From Cystobacter fuscus (GTDB lineage: Bacteria > Myxococcota > Myxococcia > Myxococcales > Myxococcaceae), in contig NZ_CP022098.1 in the NCBI RefSeq assembly GCF_002305875.1, positions 7,688,001 through 7,752,000 on the forward strand: a stretch of DNA of 64,000 nt. The letters run 5' to 3'. Positions 52,962-61,514 of this stretch are shown piece by piece. A model generated the notes under the pieces. The model was not told the origin of the DNA. It saw only the letters and a program-made list of their open reading frames with translations, and made no database searches. Each line of letters begins with the position of its first letter. Position 1 is the first letter of the stretch. The translations under genes were made by a program, and so were the position numbers.

Positions 52962-54800
52962 CTACTGCACCAGCCGCTTGATGTCGCCGCAGGCGATGTA
53001 GGAGGTGCCGTTGGCCATGGTGATGATCTCATCCACCACGTAGAGGACGTTCTCCTCGCGGATGTCGCGCGGGAAGCGGATGTTGAGATCCGGGTCGTAC
53101 CCGTCCGACACCACACGCGCGCGCAGCTTGCTCCCCTCCTTGATGCACTGGACGATGACGCCCGTGCCCACCGAGTTCGTCGTGGGCAGGTCCGCCGCCG
53201 AGCCCGCCGTCACCTTCGACGCCGAGGGCTTGCCCTTCCTCGCCGAAGTCGCCGCGTCCTGGCTTCGCGCCACCCGCTCCTGTCCCGGCACCACCAGCCG
53301 CTTGATGCTCCCACCCACCCGGTAGAACGTGCCGTCCCCGCTCGTCTCCAGCTTCTCCACCACGTAGCGCACGCCCTCCTCGCGCACGCTCCGGGGGAAC
53401 TGCACGTTGAAGCCCGGGTCATACCCCGCGGACGTCGCGTGCACGCGCAGCTTGCCGCCCTCGCGCACGCACTCCAGCACGATGCCGCCCCCCGCGTCGC
53501 TCACCGCCTCCAGGCTGTCCGCCGAGCCTCCCGCCGTCCCGCGCAACGCCAGGTCCCCCCGGTTGCGCGTGCCCGCCTGGTACGACTGATCCCTCAACTC
53601 CTTGCGGATGACCGCGTCGTACTTGCTCGACTCCAGCCGCTGCGCGTAGTGCGCCAGCTGCTCCATCTCCTCCGCGATCTCATACGACGCCTTGTCCAGG
53701 TACTGCGATACCTCGGAGATGATCTCGCGCAGGCGCTTGCCCGCCGAGGCCAGTTCGCCCTTGTCCGCCAGCTCGATGGCCTGATCCTTCACCCGCGCGA
53801 TACGCAGGCGGCTCGTCTGCGCCAGCACGTTCTTGTCCGGGGACACCGCCACGTCCATCCCCGAGGCAAGCCGCGCGACGATGGGAATCTCCCCCACCAC
53901 CTCGCGCACGCTGCCGTCCACCACCACCTGCGCCCGGTACGCCAGCGTGGCCAGCGTCACCGGCCCGGCCGCCGACGAGGCCTCCACCGACAGCTCCGCC
54001 GCCAACTGCCGCGCTTCCGCGGCGTACACGTCCCCCAGCCCCACCGCCACCTCCTGCCCCCGCGACTCGAAGCGGTAGCGGTTGAGCACGCTCGCCACCT
54101 TCACCGTGGCGGCCGGCTTGATCACCACCTCCAGGTTCTGCGCCACCAGCGAGCCCAGGCCCTCCATCTCGATACCGAACACCCCGGCCGCGTCCTCGGG
54201 CGACTGGATGTAATAGAAGTGCCCCTCGCCGGCGTTGGCCATGCCGATGAGCAGGTCCTCGTTGAAGTTGGCGCCAAAGCCCAAAGTCGTGGTGATGATG
54301 CCCGCGTTGGACTTCTCGCGCGCCATGTTCGTGAGCTGGCCTGGATCCCGCACGCCCGCGTTGGCCTGCCCATCCGTGAGCAGCAGCACGCGGTTGATGC
54401 GCTCGTCGGATTTCTGGCTGCTCACGTGCTCCACGCCCTTGAGCCAGCCGCCGCTCAGGTTGGTGCACCCGCCCGCGCGCACCTGGGAGAGCACCTTGCC
54501 GATGGCCGCCTTGTCCGTGACCTTGGTGGGGGCGAGCACCGTGGCCACCGCGTCGTCATAGGTGACGATGGACAGCGAGTCCTCGGGGCCCATGCGCTCC
54601 ACCAGCTCGCGCGAGGCCTGGAGCGCGTGCTTGAGCGGCGCCCCCGCCATGGAGCCCGAGCGGTCGATGACCACGCTCAGGTTGAGCGAGCGCCGCGTGG
54701 CCGCCGCGGCGTCCTCCGCCGAGAACGTCACCAGCAGATCGATCTTGGAGGCAGCTCCCTGCGGGAGCACGGGGTGGCTGAGGGTATAGGAAGCCTTCAC
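52962..54800 (-). CDS. VWA-domain protein with duplicated C-terminal domain
   Basis: The 612-residue protein starts at GTG 54800 after AAAGGA. It has a VIT-like N-terminus and a VWA domain with MIDAS motif VVIDRSGSM (Asp46, Ser48, Ser50), CTNLSGG and LLLTDGQA. A helical region follows, then two copies of a domain of about 60 residues near 430-495 and 550-612: each has IxxxCxxEGxKLRxxxxSxGYDPxxNxxFPRxxREExxxYVV and ends IKRLV. No signal peptide is seen. It may bind divalent metal and assemble a multiprotein complex. Confidence 0.8.
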   Translation of the reverse strand: MKASYTLSHPVLPQGAASKIDLLVTFSAEDAAAATRRSLNLSVVIDRSGSMAGAPLKHALQASRELVERMGPEDSLSIVTYDDAVATVLAPTKVTDKAAIGKVLSQVRAGGCTNLSGGWLKGVEHVSSQKSDERINRVLLLTDGQANAGVRDPGQLTNMAREKSNAGIITTTLGFGANFNEDLLIGMANAGEGHFYYIQSPEDAAGVFGIEMEGLGSLVAQNLEVVIKPAATVKVASVLNRYRFESRGQEVAVGLGDVYAAEARQLAAELSVEASSAAGPVTLATLAYRAQVVVDGSVREVVGEIPIVARLASGMDVAVSPDKNVLAQTSRLRIARVKDQAIELADKGELASAGKRLREIISEVSQYLDKASYEIAEEMEQLAHYAQRLESSKYDAVIRKELRDQSYQAGTRNRGDLALRGTAGGSADSLEAVSDAGGGIVLECVREGGKLRVHATSAGYDPGFNVQFPRSVREEGVRYVVEKLETSGDGTFYRVGGSIKRLVVPGQERVARSQDAATSARKGKPSASKVTAGSAADLPTTNSVGTGVIVQCIKEGSKLRARVVSDGYDPDLNIRFPRDIREENVLYVVDEIITMANGTSYIACGDIKRLVQ

Positions 54801-54836
54801 GGACGGTCCTTTCGTTGAAGCGTGAACGGGGACAGC

Positions 54837-55097
54837 CTATGCCAGCCCTCTGTCAGACGTCATGACGCATCCATCCGCCCCAGCACGTCGGATGAGAATG
54901 GTATGGCTGGGCCCGCCCGACGGGTGGCTGATGGATGGGCGGATGCGCCTCACCTCACGGGAGGAGCCCGGGGTGACGACGAGGCCCGAGCGCATGGTGA
55001 AGTCACCGAAGCCTTCTCCCGGCCGCCTGTCCTCCGCGTACGCGACAAACACGGAATAGGGACTCTCCGCCTGGAACATCCTCAACGGCCAGTCCAT
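54837..55097 (-). CDS. possible small hypothetical protein
   Basis: An 86-residue ORF, MDWPLRMFQAESPYSVFVAYAEDRR at the N-terminus, has balanced composition and better codon structure than the antisense ORFs here. No family is recognised and no ribosome site is convincing. It lies between the VWA gene and the PLAT gene, on the same strand as both. Confidence 0.35.
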   Translation of the reverse strand: MDWPLRMFQAESPYSVFVAYAEDRRPGEGFGDFTMRSGLVVTPGSSREVRRIRPSISHPSGGPSHTILIRRAGADGCVMTSDRGLA

Positions 55098-55184
55098 CCC
55101 CCTCCCCCGCGTGCACTCCGCTGGGCCAGTGGTGGGCGCCCGCGGCGGTGCGCCGCGGGCGCGGGGGCCTGCTCGGTGATGGGG

Positions 55185-55556
55185 TCAGGAACAGTTGCCC
55201 ATGTCGGATGGCGTCAGACTGACCTCGAGCGGTCCGTCGCCGCCGCCCATCCAGCCGTTGTAGGGGAAGCAGTACTGGGTGTTGCTGGGATCGGTGACCC
55301 TGACCCATTGCAGGTACCAGCCACTGGCCGTTCCGGTGTCGTCCATCTGGATGTTGATGCTCTGGAGCTTCCCGGCGTTGTCGACTTGCAGGGTGAACGC
55401 GTCGAGGTTGCCTTGCTCGAAGTTGTTCTCGACGGGCGTGTCCAGTTCGTAGGGACCACTGGTACCGTCACTGCCGTGAAAGGTGATGAATACGTTGGCG
55501 TTTGTGCCGCCATTGTGGACATCACCCGTTTTGACTTGAACCTGGTAGTCTGCCAT
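55185..55556 (-). CDS. stand-alone PLAT/LH2-domain protein
   Basis: The 123-residue protein is essentially one PLAT (LH2) domain. ADYQVQVKTGDVHNGGT, VFITFHGSDGTSGPYEL, NNFEQGNLDAFTLQV and GKLQSINIQMDD are the classical PLAT strands, followed by GWYLQWVRVTD. It starts at ATG 55556 with GGGGGAG five bases before; the ORF upstream is longer but unsupported. PLAT domains bind membranes or proteins and normally accompany lipases or lipoxygenases. No signal peptide is seen. Confidence 0.8.
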   Translation of the reverse strand: MADYQVQVKTGDVHNGGTNANVFITFHGSDGTSGPYELDTPVENNFEQGNLDAFTLQVDNAGKLQSINIQMDDTGTASGWYLQWVRVTDPSNTQYCFPYNGWMGGGDGPLEVSLTPSDMGNCS

Positions 55557-55746
55557 TTGCTCCCCCTCATTGCGCACGTGCCACTCATTGGTATCGAGTG
55601 GTGGCGTTCCGTGTAGGTTATCGGCCTCAATTGTTGTGGTCAATGTCTAATTGAGCGAGGGGTTTTGCCGCCGTTGCCCGGACCCCGTTGCAGCACTCAT
55701 GCCGCCCACGTGCACGCCGTGCCCAATTGAGTAGGTCTTTGTCAAA

Positions 55747-55781
55747 CTCAAGATGTATAGTAGTGAATGCTATCTCTTGAG
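55747..55781. promoter_or_regulatory. nested palindrome upstream of the AraC-type gene
   Basis: CTCAAGA and TCTTGAG flank a 21-base AT-rich core that itself contains the dyad ATAG-N9-CTAT. It lies 102 bases before the AraC start in a 326-base intergenic region and may be its operator. Confidence 0.4.
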
Positions 55782-55882
55782 CATGAGGCAATGCCTTTAT
55801 CGAACCTGATACAGTCGCTCAAAGGTTCATGGTGGTTCCTGCAAGGTCGGCGGGGGGGAGTCATGGCCGGCGGCGATGAACG

Positions 55883-56983
55883 ATGGACGGAGAGCGGTCC
55901 TGGATGAACATGCTGCGACCACCTGCTTCGGAGCCGCCGAATAAACAGGCGGCTCCGTCTTCGGAGCACATGCGCAAGACGGACGTGTGGCTGGTCCCCG
56001 AGCGCCGCGTCCACCACATGGCGGATCTGGAGGAGGCGCGCGCCGTCTTCAGTGGCATCTACTCGGAGTCGAAGCTGGAGCCTTCACGGGGACTTGCCTT
56101 CTCGTGCGAGCTGAAGGTCATCACCTGCGGGTCGATTCATTTCGTCCACGGGATCTGGCCCACCGGCGGCCGGTGCACGATTCCTCGGGTCCTCGGGCGC
56201 TACCTCATCACGGGCGCATTGCACGGCAAGGCCCACGGGCTCCACGCGAACGAGCCCTACGAGCTGGAGCCCGAGCGGCGCAGCGCGGTACTCTCGCCGG
56301 AGCGCCCCGTCACGCTGGAGTGCCCGCCGGCCTACCAGGGTCGCTCCGTGGCGCTCGAGCGCGCCACACTCGAGTCCCATTTCACGGCGCTCACGGGCCG
56401 GGAGCTCCGCGGGCCGCTCGTGTTCGACGTCGCGCTGGATCTCACGTCGGTCGCCGGGGTCGGTCCGATCCTGAAGTTGTTCGCGGAGGGCCTGGAGCTG
56501 CCTTCCATCTCGTCGTTCCTCGTGGCCTCGCTGCGGGACGCGCTCCTGACAGCGCTCCTCACGGGCACGCGTCACAGCGCATCGAGCCTCCTCGAAGCTC
56601 CCCCGCGCCGCGCGGCGCCTGCTTCCGTGCGTCGCGCAGAGGAGTTCATCGAGGCGCACGCAGGCGAGCCCATCTCCCTGGCCGATATCGTCGCTGCCGT
56701 CGGGGTGCCGGAGCGCTCGCTTCGCGCTGCGTTCATCGCGGCTCGGGGGATGCCGCCGGGTGCGTTCCTCCGCCGCCGTCGCTTCGAGATCGCGCGACAA
56801 AGGCTGCTCGCAGGCGCGCCAGGGACGACCGTCGCCGGCGTCGTGGCCTCGCTCGGCTTCGTGTCCGGCGGGCGATTCAGCGTCGAATACAAGAAGCTCT
56901 TCGACGAGAGCCCGTCGGATACCCTCGCAGCCTCGCGCGGGCCCGCGGGGCCGACGACGAAGCGCTCCCCCAGCGCGCGCTGA
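55883..56983 (+). CDS. AraC-family transcriptional regulator
   Basis: The 366-residue regulator has an N-terminal sensing domain with cupin-like composition (residues 40-220, RVHHMADLEEARAVFSG) and a C-terminal AraC helix-turn-helix. The latter shows VRRAEEFIEAHAGEPISLADIVAAVGVPERSLRAAFIAARGMPP split around residues 250-295 and the second helix-turn-helix near GTTVAGVVASLGFVSGGRFSVEYKKLFDESPSD. The ATG at 55883 is used; 55907 is possible. Target is unknown; the PLAT gene is divergent. Confidence 0.88.
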   Translation: MDGERSWMNMLRPPASEPPNKQAAPSSEHMRKTDVWLVPERRVHHMADLEEARAVFSGIYSESKLEPSRGLAFSCELKVITCGSIHFVHGIWPTGGRCTIPRVLGRYLITGALHGKAHGLHANEPYELEPERRSAVLSPERPVTLECPPAYQGRSVALERATLESHFTALTGRELRGPLVFDVALDLTSVAGVGPILKLFAEGLELPSISSFLVASLRDALLTALLTGTRHSASSLLEAPPRRAAPASVRRAEEFIEAHAGEPISLADIVAAVGVPERSLRAAFIAARGMPPGAFLRRRRFEIARQRLLAGAPGTTVAGVVASLGFVSGGRFSVEYKKLFDESPSDTLAASRGPAGPTTKRSPSAR

Positions 56984-57100
56984 GCCCCGCCGCTCCATTC
57001 ATTTCATTCACAAACCATTCGTCGCCGCCGACGCGCGTCCGGCCTCACGTCGAACGTGATGGGTTCGCGCCGGAGCCTGCACGAGCTTCGTTGTGCGAAA

Positions 57101-57183
57101 ACCGCGGTCATTGTGCCGGATCGGCAGGAATCCGACCGCGGTCATGATGCAGTATTTGTCAAAATTGCCATGAATGCTGTAAT
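57101..57183 (+). promoter_or_regulatory. promoter and direct repeats upstream of the FG-GAP gene
   Basis: TTGTCA (57156-57161) and TGTAAT (57178-57183) are separated by 16 bases. Upstream are two direct copies of ACCGCGGTCAT at 57101 and 57135, 34 bases apart, possible activator sites. The leader before the ATG at 57297 would be about 107 bases. Confidence 0.45.
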
Positions 57184-57296
57184 CTCTCGTTCTGCGGGTG
57201 AAGCAAGAGCAACCCGCACTCAACAGCAATCTATTGGATGCCCGCGGTCTCCGCGCAAGCCGTGCGAGGCCGTGGTGTGTCTTCAGGGGGAAATCA

Positions 57297-58883
57297 ATGA
57301 AACGTATGTCTTCTTCTCTCCTCGTCATTCTCACGGGGGCCGGTCTGCTCGGCCTCATCGGCGGTTGCAGCGTGACCTCTGTCGAAGAAAATGACGCGCA
57401 CGTCGTTTCGGCCGACGCCCCCCTCACCGCCGCGCAGTGCGAATACTTCGGCGTCGAAGGCAAGGTCCGCATCTGCCACAAGACCCGCTCCACCAAGAAG
57501 CCCTACACCGTCATCGAGATCAGCGAGCAGGCGTGCGTCAACGACCACTCGCAGCACACCGGCGACTATGTGGCCGTTGACGATCCCACCTGCCAGGGCG
57601 GCGGCTGCCTACCCGCGGGTTCCCCGTGGGATCCGACACTTCCGTGCTGCGAGAATCTGGTCGTCCAGAACGGCGTCTGCACCGACCTTTGCGCCGGCGT
57701 GGTCTGCACCGCCAGCGACCAGTGCCACGTGGCCGGCACCTGCGATCCCGCCACCGGCCAGTGTTCCAACCCCACCGCCGACGACGGGACGGCCTGCAGC
57801 GGCGGGTTCTGCGACGCCGGGATATGCCGCGCGCCGGTCCTCGACTTCCAGAGCCACCAGGACTTCCCCGCCGGCACCCGGCCCTACGGCGTGGCCGTGG
57901 GCGACGTCAACAACGACGGCAGGCCGGACGTCGCCTTCACCCTCATCACTTCCGCCCTCGTGAGCGTGCAGCTCGGCAACGGCGACGGCACGTTCGGGGC
58001 CGCCAGCACGTTCGCGGTGGGCAGCAACCCCAAGTTCGTGGCGATCGCCGACTTCAACGGCGATGGCAACGCCGACCTCGCCGTGGGGGGCGGCACCGGC
58101 TCGACGCACTACGTCAGCATCCTGCTCGGCAACGGTGACGGCACGTTCCAGAGCCGCGCCGACTACAACGTGAACAGCAACGACCCGAACGGCGTGGCGG
58201 TGGCGGACTACAACGGCGACGGCAAGCGCGATATCGCCACCGCCAACTTCGTCGGCAGCACGGTCAGCATCCTGCTCGGCAACGGAGATGGCACGTTCCA
58301 GACCGCCGTCACCTATTCCATGCCCGGCACTCCCAGCTCCGTGGCCGCGGCCGACCTCAACGGCGACGGCAAGCTCGACCTCGTCACGAGCAACTACAAC
58401 GGCAGGAGCGTGGGCGTGCTGCTCGGCAACGGCGATGGCACGTTCCAGTCGGCGGCGACGACCTCACTGGGGGGCAGGTTCGTGCAGGTCGCGGCGGTGG
58501 GCGACCTCAACGGCGACGGCAAGCCCGACGTTGCCGCCAGCCTCTTCAACGACAAGCTCGTGGGCGTGCTCCTTGGCAATGGCGACGGCACGCTCCAGTC
58601 CGCCATCACCTACCCCGTGGCCAACGGTGCTGGCGACCTGGAGATCGCCGACTTCAACGGCGACGGCCGAGCCGACATCGCCGGGACCCTCTACAGCTCC
58701 AACGCCGTGGGCGTGCTCCTTGGCAACGGCGACGGCACGCACCAGTCCGCCACCAACTTCGCCGTGGGCACCGGCCCCTTCTTCCTGGCGGTGGGCGACC
58801 TCAACGGCGACAGCAAGCGCGACATCGTCACCGCGAACTACACCGGCGGTAGCAGCAGCGTCCTCCTCAACACGTCGCATTAG
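57297..58883 (+). CDS. lipoprotein with seven FG-GAP/VCBS repeats
   Basis: The 528-residue lipoprotein (lipobox LGLIGGC) starts at ATG 57297 after AGGGGG. Residues about 45-90 hold a conserved VRICHKT...ISEQACVN module, then an EGF-like Cys-rich segment. Seven repeats follow, each containing an AxxDxNxDGxxD calcium-loop (AVGDVNNDGRPD, AIADFNGDGNAD, AVADYNGDGKRD, AAADLNGDGKLD, AVGDLNGDGKPD, EIADFNGDGRAD, AVGDLNGDSKRD). These fold as a seven-bladed propeller typical of adhesins. The repeats are nearly identical at the DNA level, so recombination is likely. Confidence 0.9.
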   Translation: MKRMSSSLLVILTGAGLLGLIGGCSVTSVEENDAHVVSADAPLTAAQCEYFGVEGKVRICHKTRSTKKPYTVIEISEQACVNDHSQHTGDYVAVDDPTCQGGGCLPAGSPWDPTLPCCENLVVQNGVCTDLCAGVVCTASDQCHVAGTCDPATGQCSNPTADDGTACSGGFCDAGICRAPVLDFQSHQDFPAGTRPYGVAVGDVNNDGRPDVAFTLITSALVSVQLGNGDGTFGAASTFAVGSNPKFVAIADFNGDGNADLAVGGGTGSTHYVSILLGNGDGTFQSRADYNVNSNDPNGVAVADYNGDGKRDIATANFVGSTVSILLGNGDGTFQTAVTYSMPGTPSSVAAADLNGDGKLDLVTSNYNGRSVGVLLGNGDGTFQSAATTSLGGRFVQVAAVGDLNGDGKPDVAASLFNDKLVGVLLGNGDGTLQSAITYPVANGAGDLEIADFNGDGRADIAGTLYSSNAVGVLLGNGDGTHQSATNFAVGTGPFFLAVGDLNGDSKRDIVTANYTGGSSSVLLNTSH

Positions 58884-58892
58884 CGCATCCCG

Positions 58893-58921
58893 GGCAGGGC
58901 AGCCGCCGTCGCCGCCCTGCC
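58893..58921 (+). terminator. hairpin after the FG-GAP gene
   Basis: GGCAGGGC and GCCCTGCC form a perfect eight-pair stem with a 13-base loop, followed by TCCTCTCTTC. It lies 10 bases after the stop codon. Confidence 0.6.
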
Positions 58922-59123
58922 TCCTCTCTTCAAGCTTGAGCGCCTGCTCCGAGAGGGTGTCAAAGGTTCCAGCGTTTTGTCCAATTGAACCACTGGAACA
59001 CTCGCCGCGCCGGCCCCAGCAATTGCGGCAGACACGTGAGGCCCGGCCACTCGGCGCTCCTTCTCCGGACACCGTCTCCGGGACACCGTCTCCGGCGCCA
59101 GTAGAGAGCTGCCCTCGCGTGCC

Positions 59124-59853
59124 TCACATGTCCGGCTCGCACGTCCAGGCGAACTTCTCGTAGTAACGGTCACATTTGTAATGAGGGCCGCAGACCTCGG
59201 TGACGGCCGGGTCACAGGCCTTCCTGCAATAGCTCATCTGGCAGACGAAGCCCTCGGGGCAGGCAGGCGTGTGCTCCTCACCACAACGGATGAGACACGT
59301 CCCCCAGGCTTCGCGGGGGTGGCCGTAGGTGTTCCACATATGGCACTTCTGGCCCTCGGGACAGGGGGTCTCCTGGCAGTTCTGGCCATACACCTGCGTG
59401 CAGACCGACACGCCCTCCTCGCTGTTGGGCCGGATGCAGTCCTGGCCCTCGGGACACGTACGGCCCTCACACGTGGGCAGGCAGGAAGGCCCATCGAGGC
59501 CCTCGCGGCAGAAGAATCCCTCCGGACAGCTCCCGGGCTCTTCCACCCGGCACGGCCGGCCACACCGGCGGTCCTGGCAGAGGAGGCCCCGTTCACATGG
59601 ACCGTGCATTGAAGAAGCAGGCGAGCGGTGGCTCGCAGTCCTTGCGGCCCGCGCAGGGGCGCTCGTAGGTCATCAGACGCTGGCGCTCTCCGGGCGAGAG
59701 CATCGGGACAAGCCTCGCCGCGGGAGCCGACCGCAATCCTCCCAGCATGGCCGTATAGATGACCCAGGCCAATGGCAGGACCAGGAAAAGACCTGGCAGA
59801 ACGGCAAGGAGCGTACGCCAACGCATCACGACTTCCCTCCTTCCCATGATCAA
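59124..59853 (-). pseudogene. frameshifted Cys-rich protein (myxobacterial family)
   Basis: Two overlapping minus-strand frames together match one myxobacterial family. The upstream frame (59853-59593) has a signal anchor (LLAVLPGLFLVLPLAWVIY) and PCAGRKDCEPPLACFFNARSM, then stops. The downstream frame (59609-59124) begins MHGPCERGLLCQDRRCGRPC and carries repeated CPEG-type Cys motifs to the end (ACDPAVTEVCGPHYKC). In related proteins these parts are continuous and separated by about 45 more residues. A deletion that shifted the frame is the best explanation. The two frames overlap by 17 bases (ATGCACGGTCCATGTGA), so coupled translation is possible. Confidence 0.6.
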
Positions 59854-59859
59854 GCCAGC

Positions 59860-60792
59860 TCACCCGTTCAAGGACTTCTCGGACCGGAGCCGGTCGACCG
59901 CGAAATCGACGAAGGAACGCACCCGCGCATGGGCACGCCGGCCCTCCAGGTACACGACGTGGATCGGAATGGGCGGAGGCTCGAAATCCACGAGCACGAT
60001 CTGGAGCTTCCCCGAGAGCAGCTCCGGGGCGATCTGATAGGAGAGCACCCGGGTCAACCCCCTCCCGGCGACCGCTGCCGCGATCGCAACCTCGGCGGTG
60101 TTGACAATCAGTTGCGTGGGTGGGCTGACCGTCTGGACTCTCGTCCCCGAAGCGAACGACCAGGCTTGCTGTGAGGCCGTGGACGAGAACGTGAGCGCGT
60201 CGAAACGCGACAGCTCGGCCGGGGTCCGTGGAACGCCGTGCTCGGCCAGATACCGGGGGGAGGCGCAGACCACCCGCCGCACCGAACCCACCCGGACCGC
60301 GCTCAACGACGAATCCGATAGATGAGCGATCCGCACGGCGACGTCGAACCCCTCATCCACGAGGTCCACGACGCGATCGACGAGCAGCGTTCTCGCCATG
60401 ACGTGCGGATAGCGGGCCAGGAAGTCGAGGAGGATGGGCGCGACGAACATCCGCCCGAACATCATGGACGCGGTCACCCCGAGTTGCCCGCGTGGCTCGG
60501 TATGGGAGCCCGCCGCTGATGCCTCGGCCTCCTCGATTTCCCCAAGGATGCGCTTGCAGTCCGTGAGGAACCGGCTGCCCGCCTCCGTCAGGCGCACGAT
60601 GCGCGTCGTGCGGTGAAGCAGGCGAGTGCCAATCCGCTCCTCGAGCGCGGCGATGGCCCTCGTCACGGCTGGCGGTGACATCGCGAGGCGCCGGGCCGCG
60701 GGCGCGAAGCCTTCTTCTTCCGCCACCGCGACAAACACACGCATGGTCTCGAGTCGGTCCACACGATCATTCCGCGATGTGGAACGGTTCAT
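59860..60792 (-). CDS. LysR-family transcriptional regulator
   Basis: The 310-residue regulator has the N-terminal winged helix METMRVFVAVAEEEGFAPAARRLAMSPPAVTRAIAALEERIGTRLLHR split over residues 15-62 (RLETMRVF at the start) and a periplasmic-binding-like effector domain (RGQLGVTASMMFGRMF). The ATG at 60792 gives the normal LTTR start spacing. It is divergent from the GST gene by 71 bases, so it probably controls the GST/PNPOx-like operon in response to an electrophile. Confidence 0.9.
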   Translation of the reverse strand: MNRSTSRNDRVDRLETMRVFVAVAEEEGFAPAARRLAMSPPAVTRAIAALEERIGTRLLHRTTRIVRLTEAGSRFLTDCKRILGEIEEAEASAAGSHTEPRGQLGVTASMMFGRMFVAPILLDFLARYPHVMARTLLVDRVVDLVDEGFDVAVRIAHLSDSSLSAVRVGSVRRVVCASPRYLAEHGVPRTPAELSRFDALTFSSTASQQAWSFASGTRVQTVSPPTQLIVNTAEVAIAAAVAGRGLTRVLSYQIAPELLSGKLQIVLVDFEPPPIPIHVVYLEGRRAHARVRSFVDFAVDRLRSEKSLNG

Positions 60793-60833
60793 TGTCAAGG
60801 ACGCGCATTCCGCTCGCGGGCGGCAACGAGCAT

Positions 60834-60848
60834 CTTTCCCTTCGAAAG
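60834..60848. promoter_or_regulatory. candidate LysR box before the GST gene
   Basis: CTTTC-N5-GAAAG is a perfect dyad with T-N11-A geometry, 15 bases before the GST start, in the LysR/GST intergenic region. Confidence 0.35.
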
Positions 60849-60863
60849 CGAGGCTCATTGCCC

Positions 60864-61499
60864 ATGACCGTCCCCGTCCGTCCCCTCCGTCTCTATCGCC
60901 ACGCCCTGTCCGGCCATTCGCACCGGGTCGAGCTGTTCCTGTCCCTGCTGAAGCTCCCGTCGGAGCTCATCGACGTCGATCTCGCCAAGAGGGAGCACAA
61001 GACCCCCGGGTTCCTGGCCAGGAACCCGTTCGGTCAGGTGCCGGTGCTCGAGGACGGGGAGGTGACGCTGGCCGACAGCAACGCCATCCTCGTCTATCTC
61101 GCGACGCGGTACGACCCCTCGGGGCGTTGGCTTCCGCGAGAGCCGGTCGCGGCCGCGCGAGTGCAGCAGTGGCTCTCGGTCGCGGCCGGGCCGCTCACGT
61201 CGGGTCCCGCGGCGGCGCGCCTGGCCGTCGTGTTCGGCACGAAGCTCGACACCGAGCGCGCGAAGGCGATCGCCACCCAGCTCTACACGGTGCTCGACCC
61301 GTCTCTGGCCAACAGGAGCTTCCTCGTCGGGGAGGCACCGACCCTCGCCGACGTGGCGCTCTACTCCTATACCGCCCACGCCCCCGAGGGTGGCGTGTCC
61401 CTCGAGCCCTACGGCAACATCCGGGCGTGGCTCGCGCGTATCGAGGCGTTGCCCGGCTTCGTGCCGATGCGGCGGACACCGACGCAATTCGCGGCCTGA
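60864..61499 (+). CDS. glutathione S-transferase
   Basis: The 211-residue protein has an N-terminal thioredoxin-fold domain (LYRHALSGHSHRVELFLSLLKLPSELIDVDL, ARNPFGQVPVLEDGEVTLADSNAILVYLATRYDPSG) with the cis-Pro VPVL and Glu/Asp-Ser SNAI motif. The C-terminal helical domain has FLVGEAPTLADVALYSY. It conjugates glutathione to electrophiles. It is the first gene of a pair with the following PNPOx-like gene (15 bases apart) and is probably controlled by the divergent LysR regulator. Confidence 0.9.
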   Translation: MTVPVRPLRLYRHALSGHSHRVELFLSLLKLPSELIDVDLAKREHKTPGFLARNPFGQVPVLEDGEVTLADSNAILVYLATRYDPSGRWLPREPVAAARVQQWLSVAAGPLTSGPAAARLAVVFGTKLDTERAKAIATQLYTVLDPSLANRSFLVGEAPTLADVALYSYTAHAPEGGVSLEPYGNIRAWLARIEALPGFVPMRRTPTQFAA

Positions 61500-61514
61500 G
61501 CCATCGAGCGTGCC

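Noticed and set aside
57900-58880. possible CRISPR array because of regular repeats
   Set aside because: The repeats are codons for FG-GAP propeller blades inside one continuous reading frame, with protein-level conservation and variable spacing.
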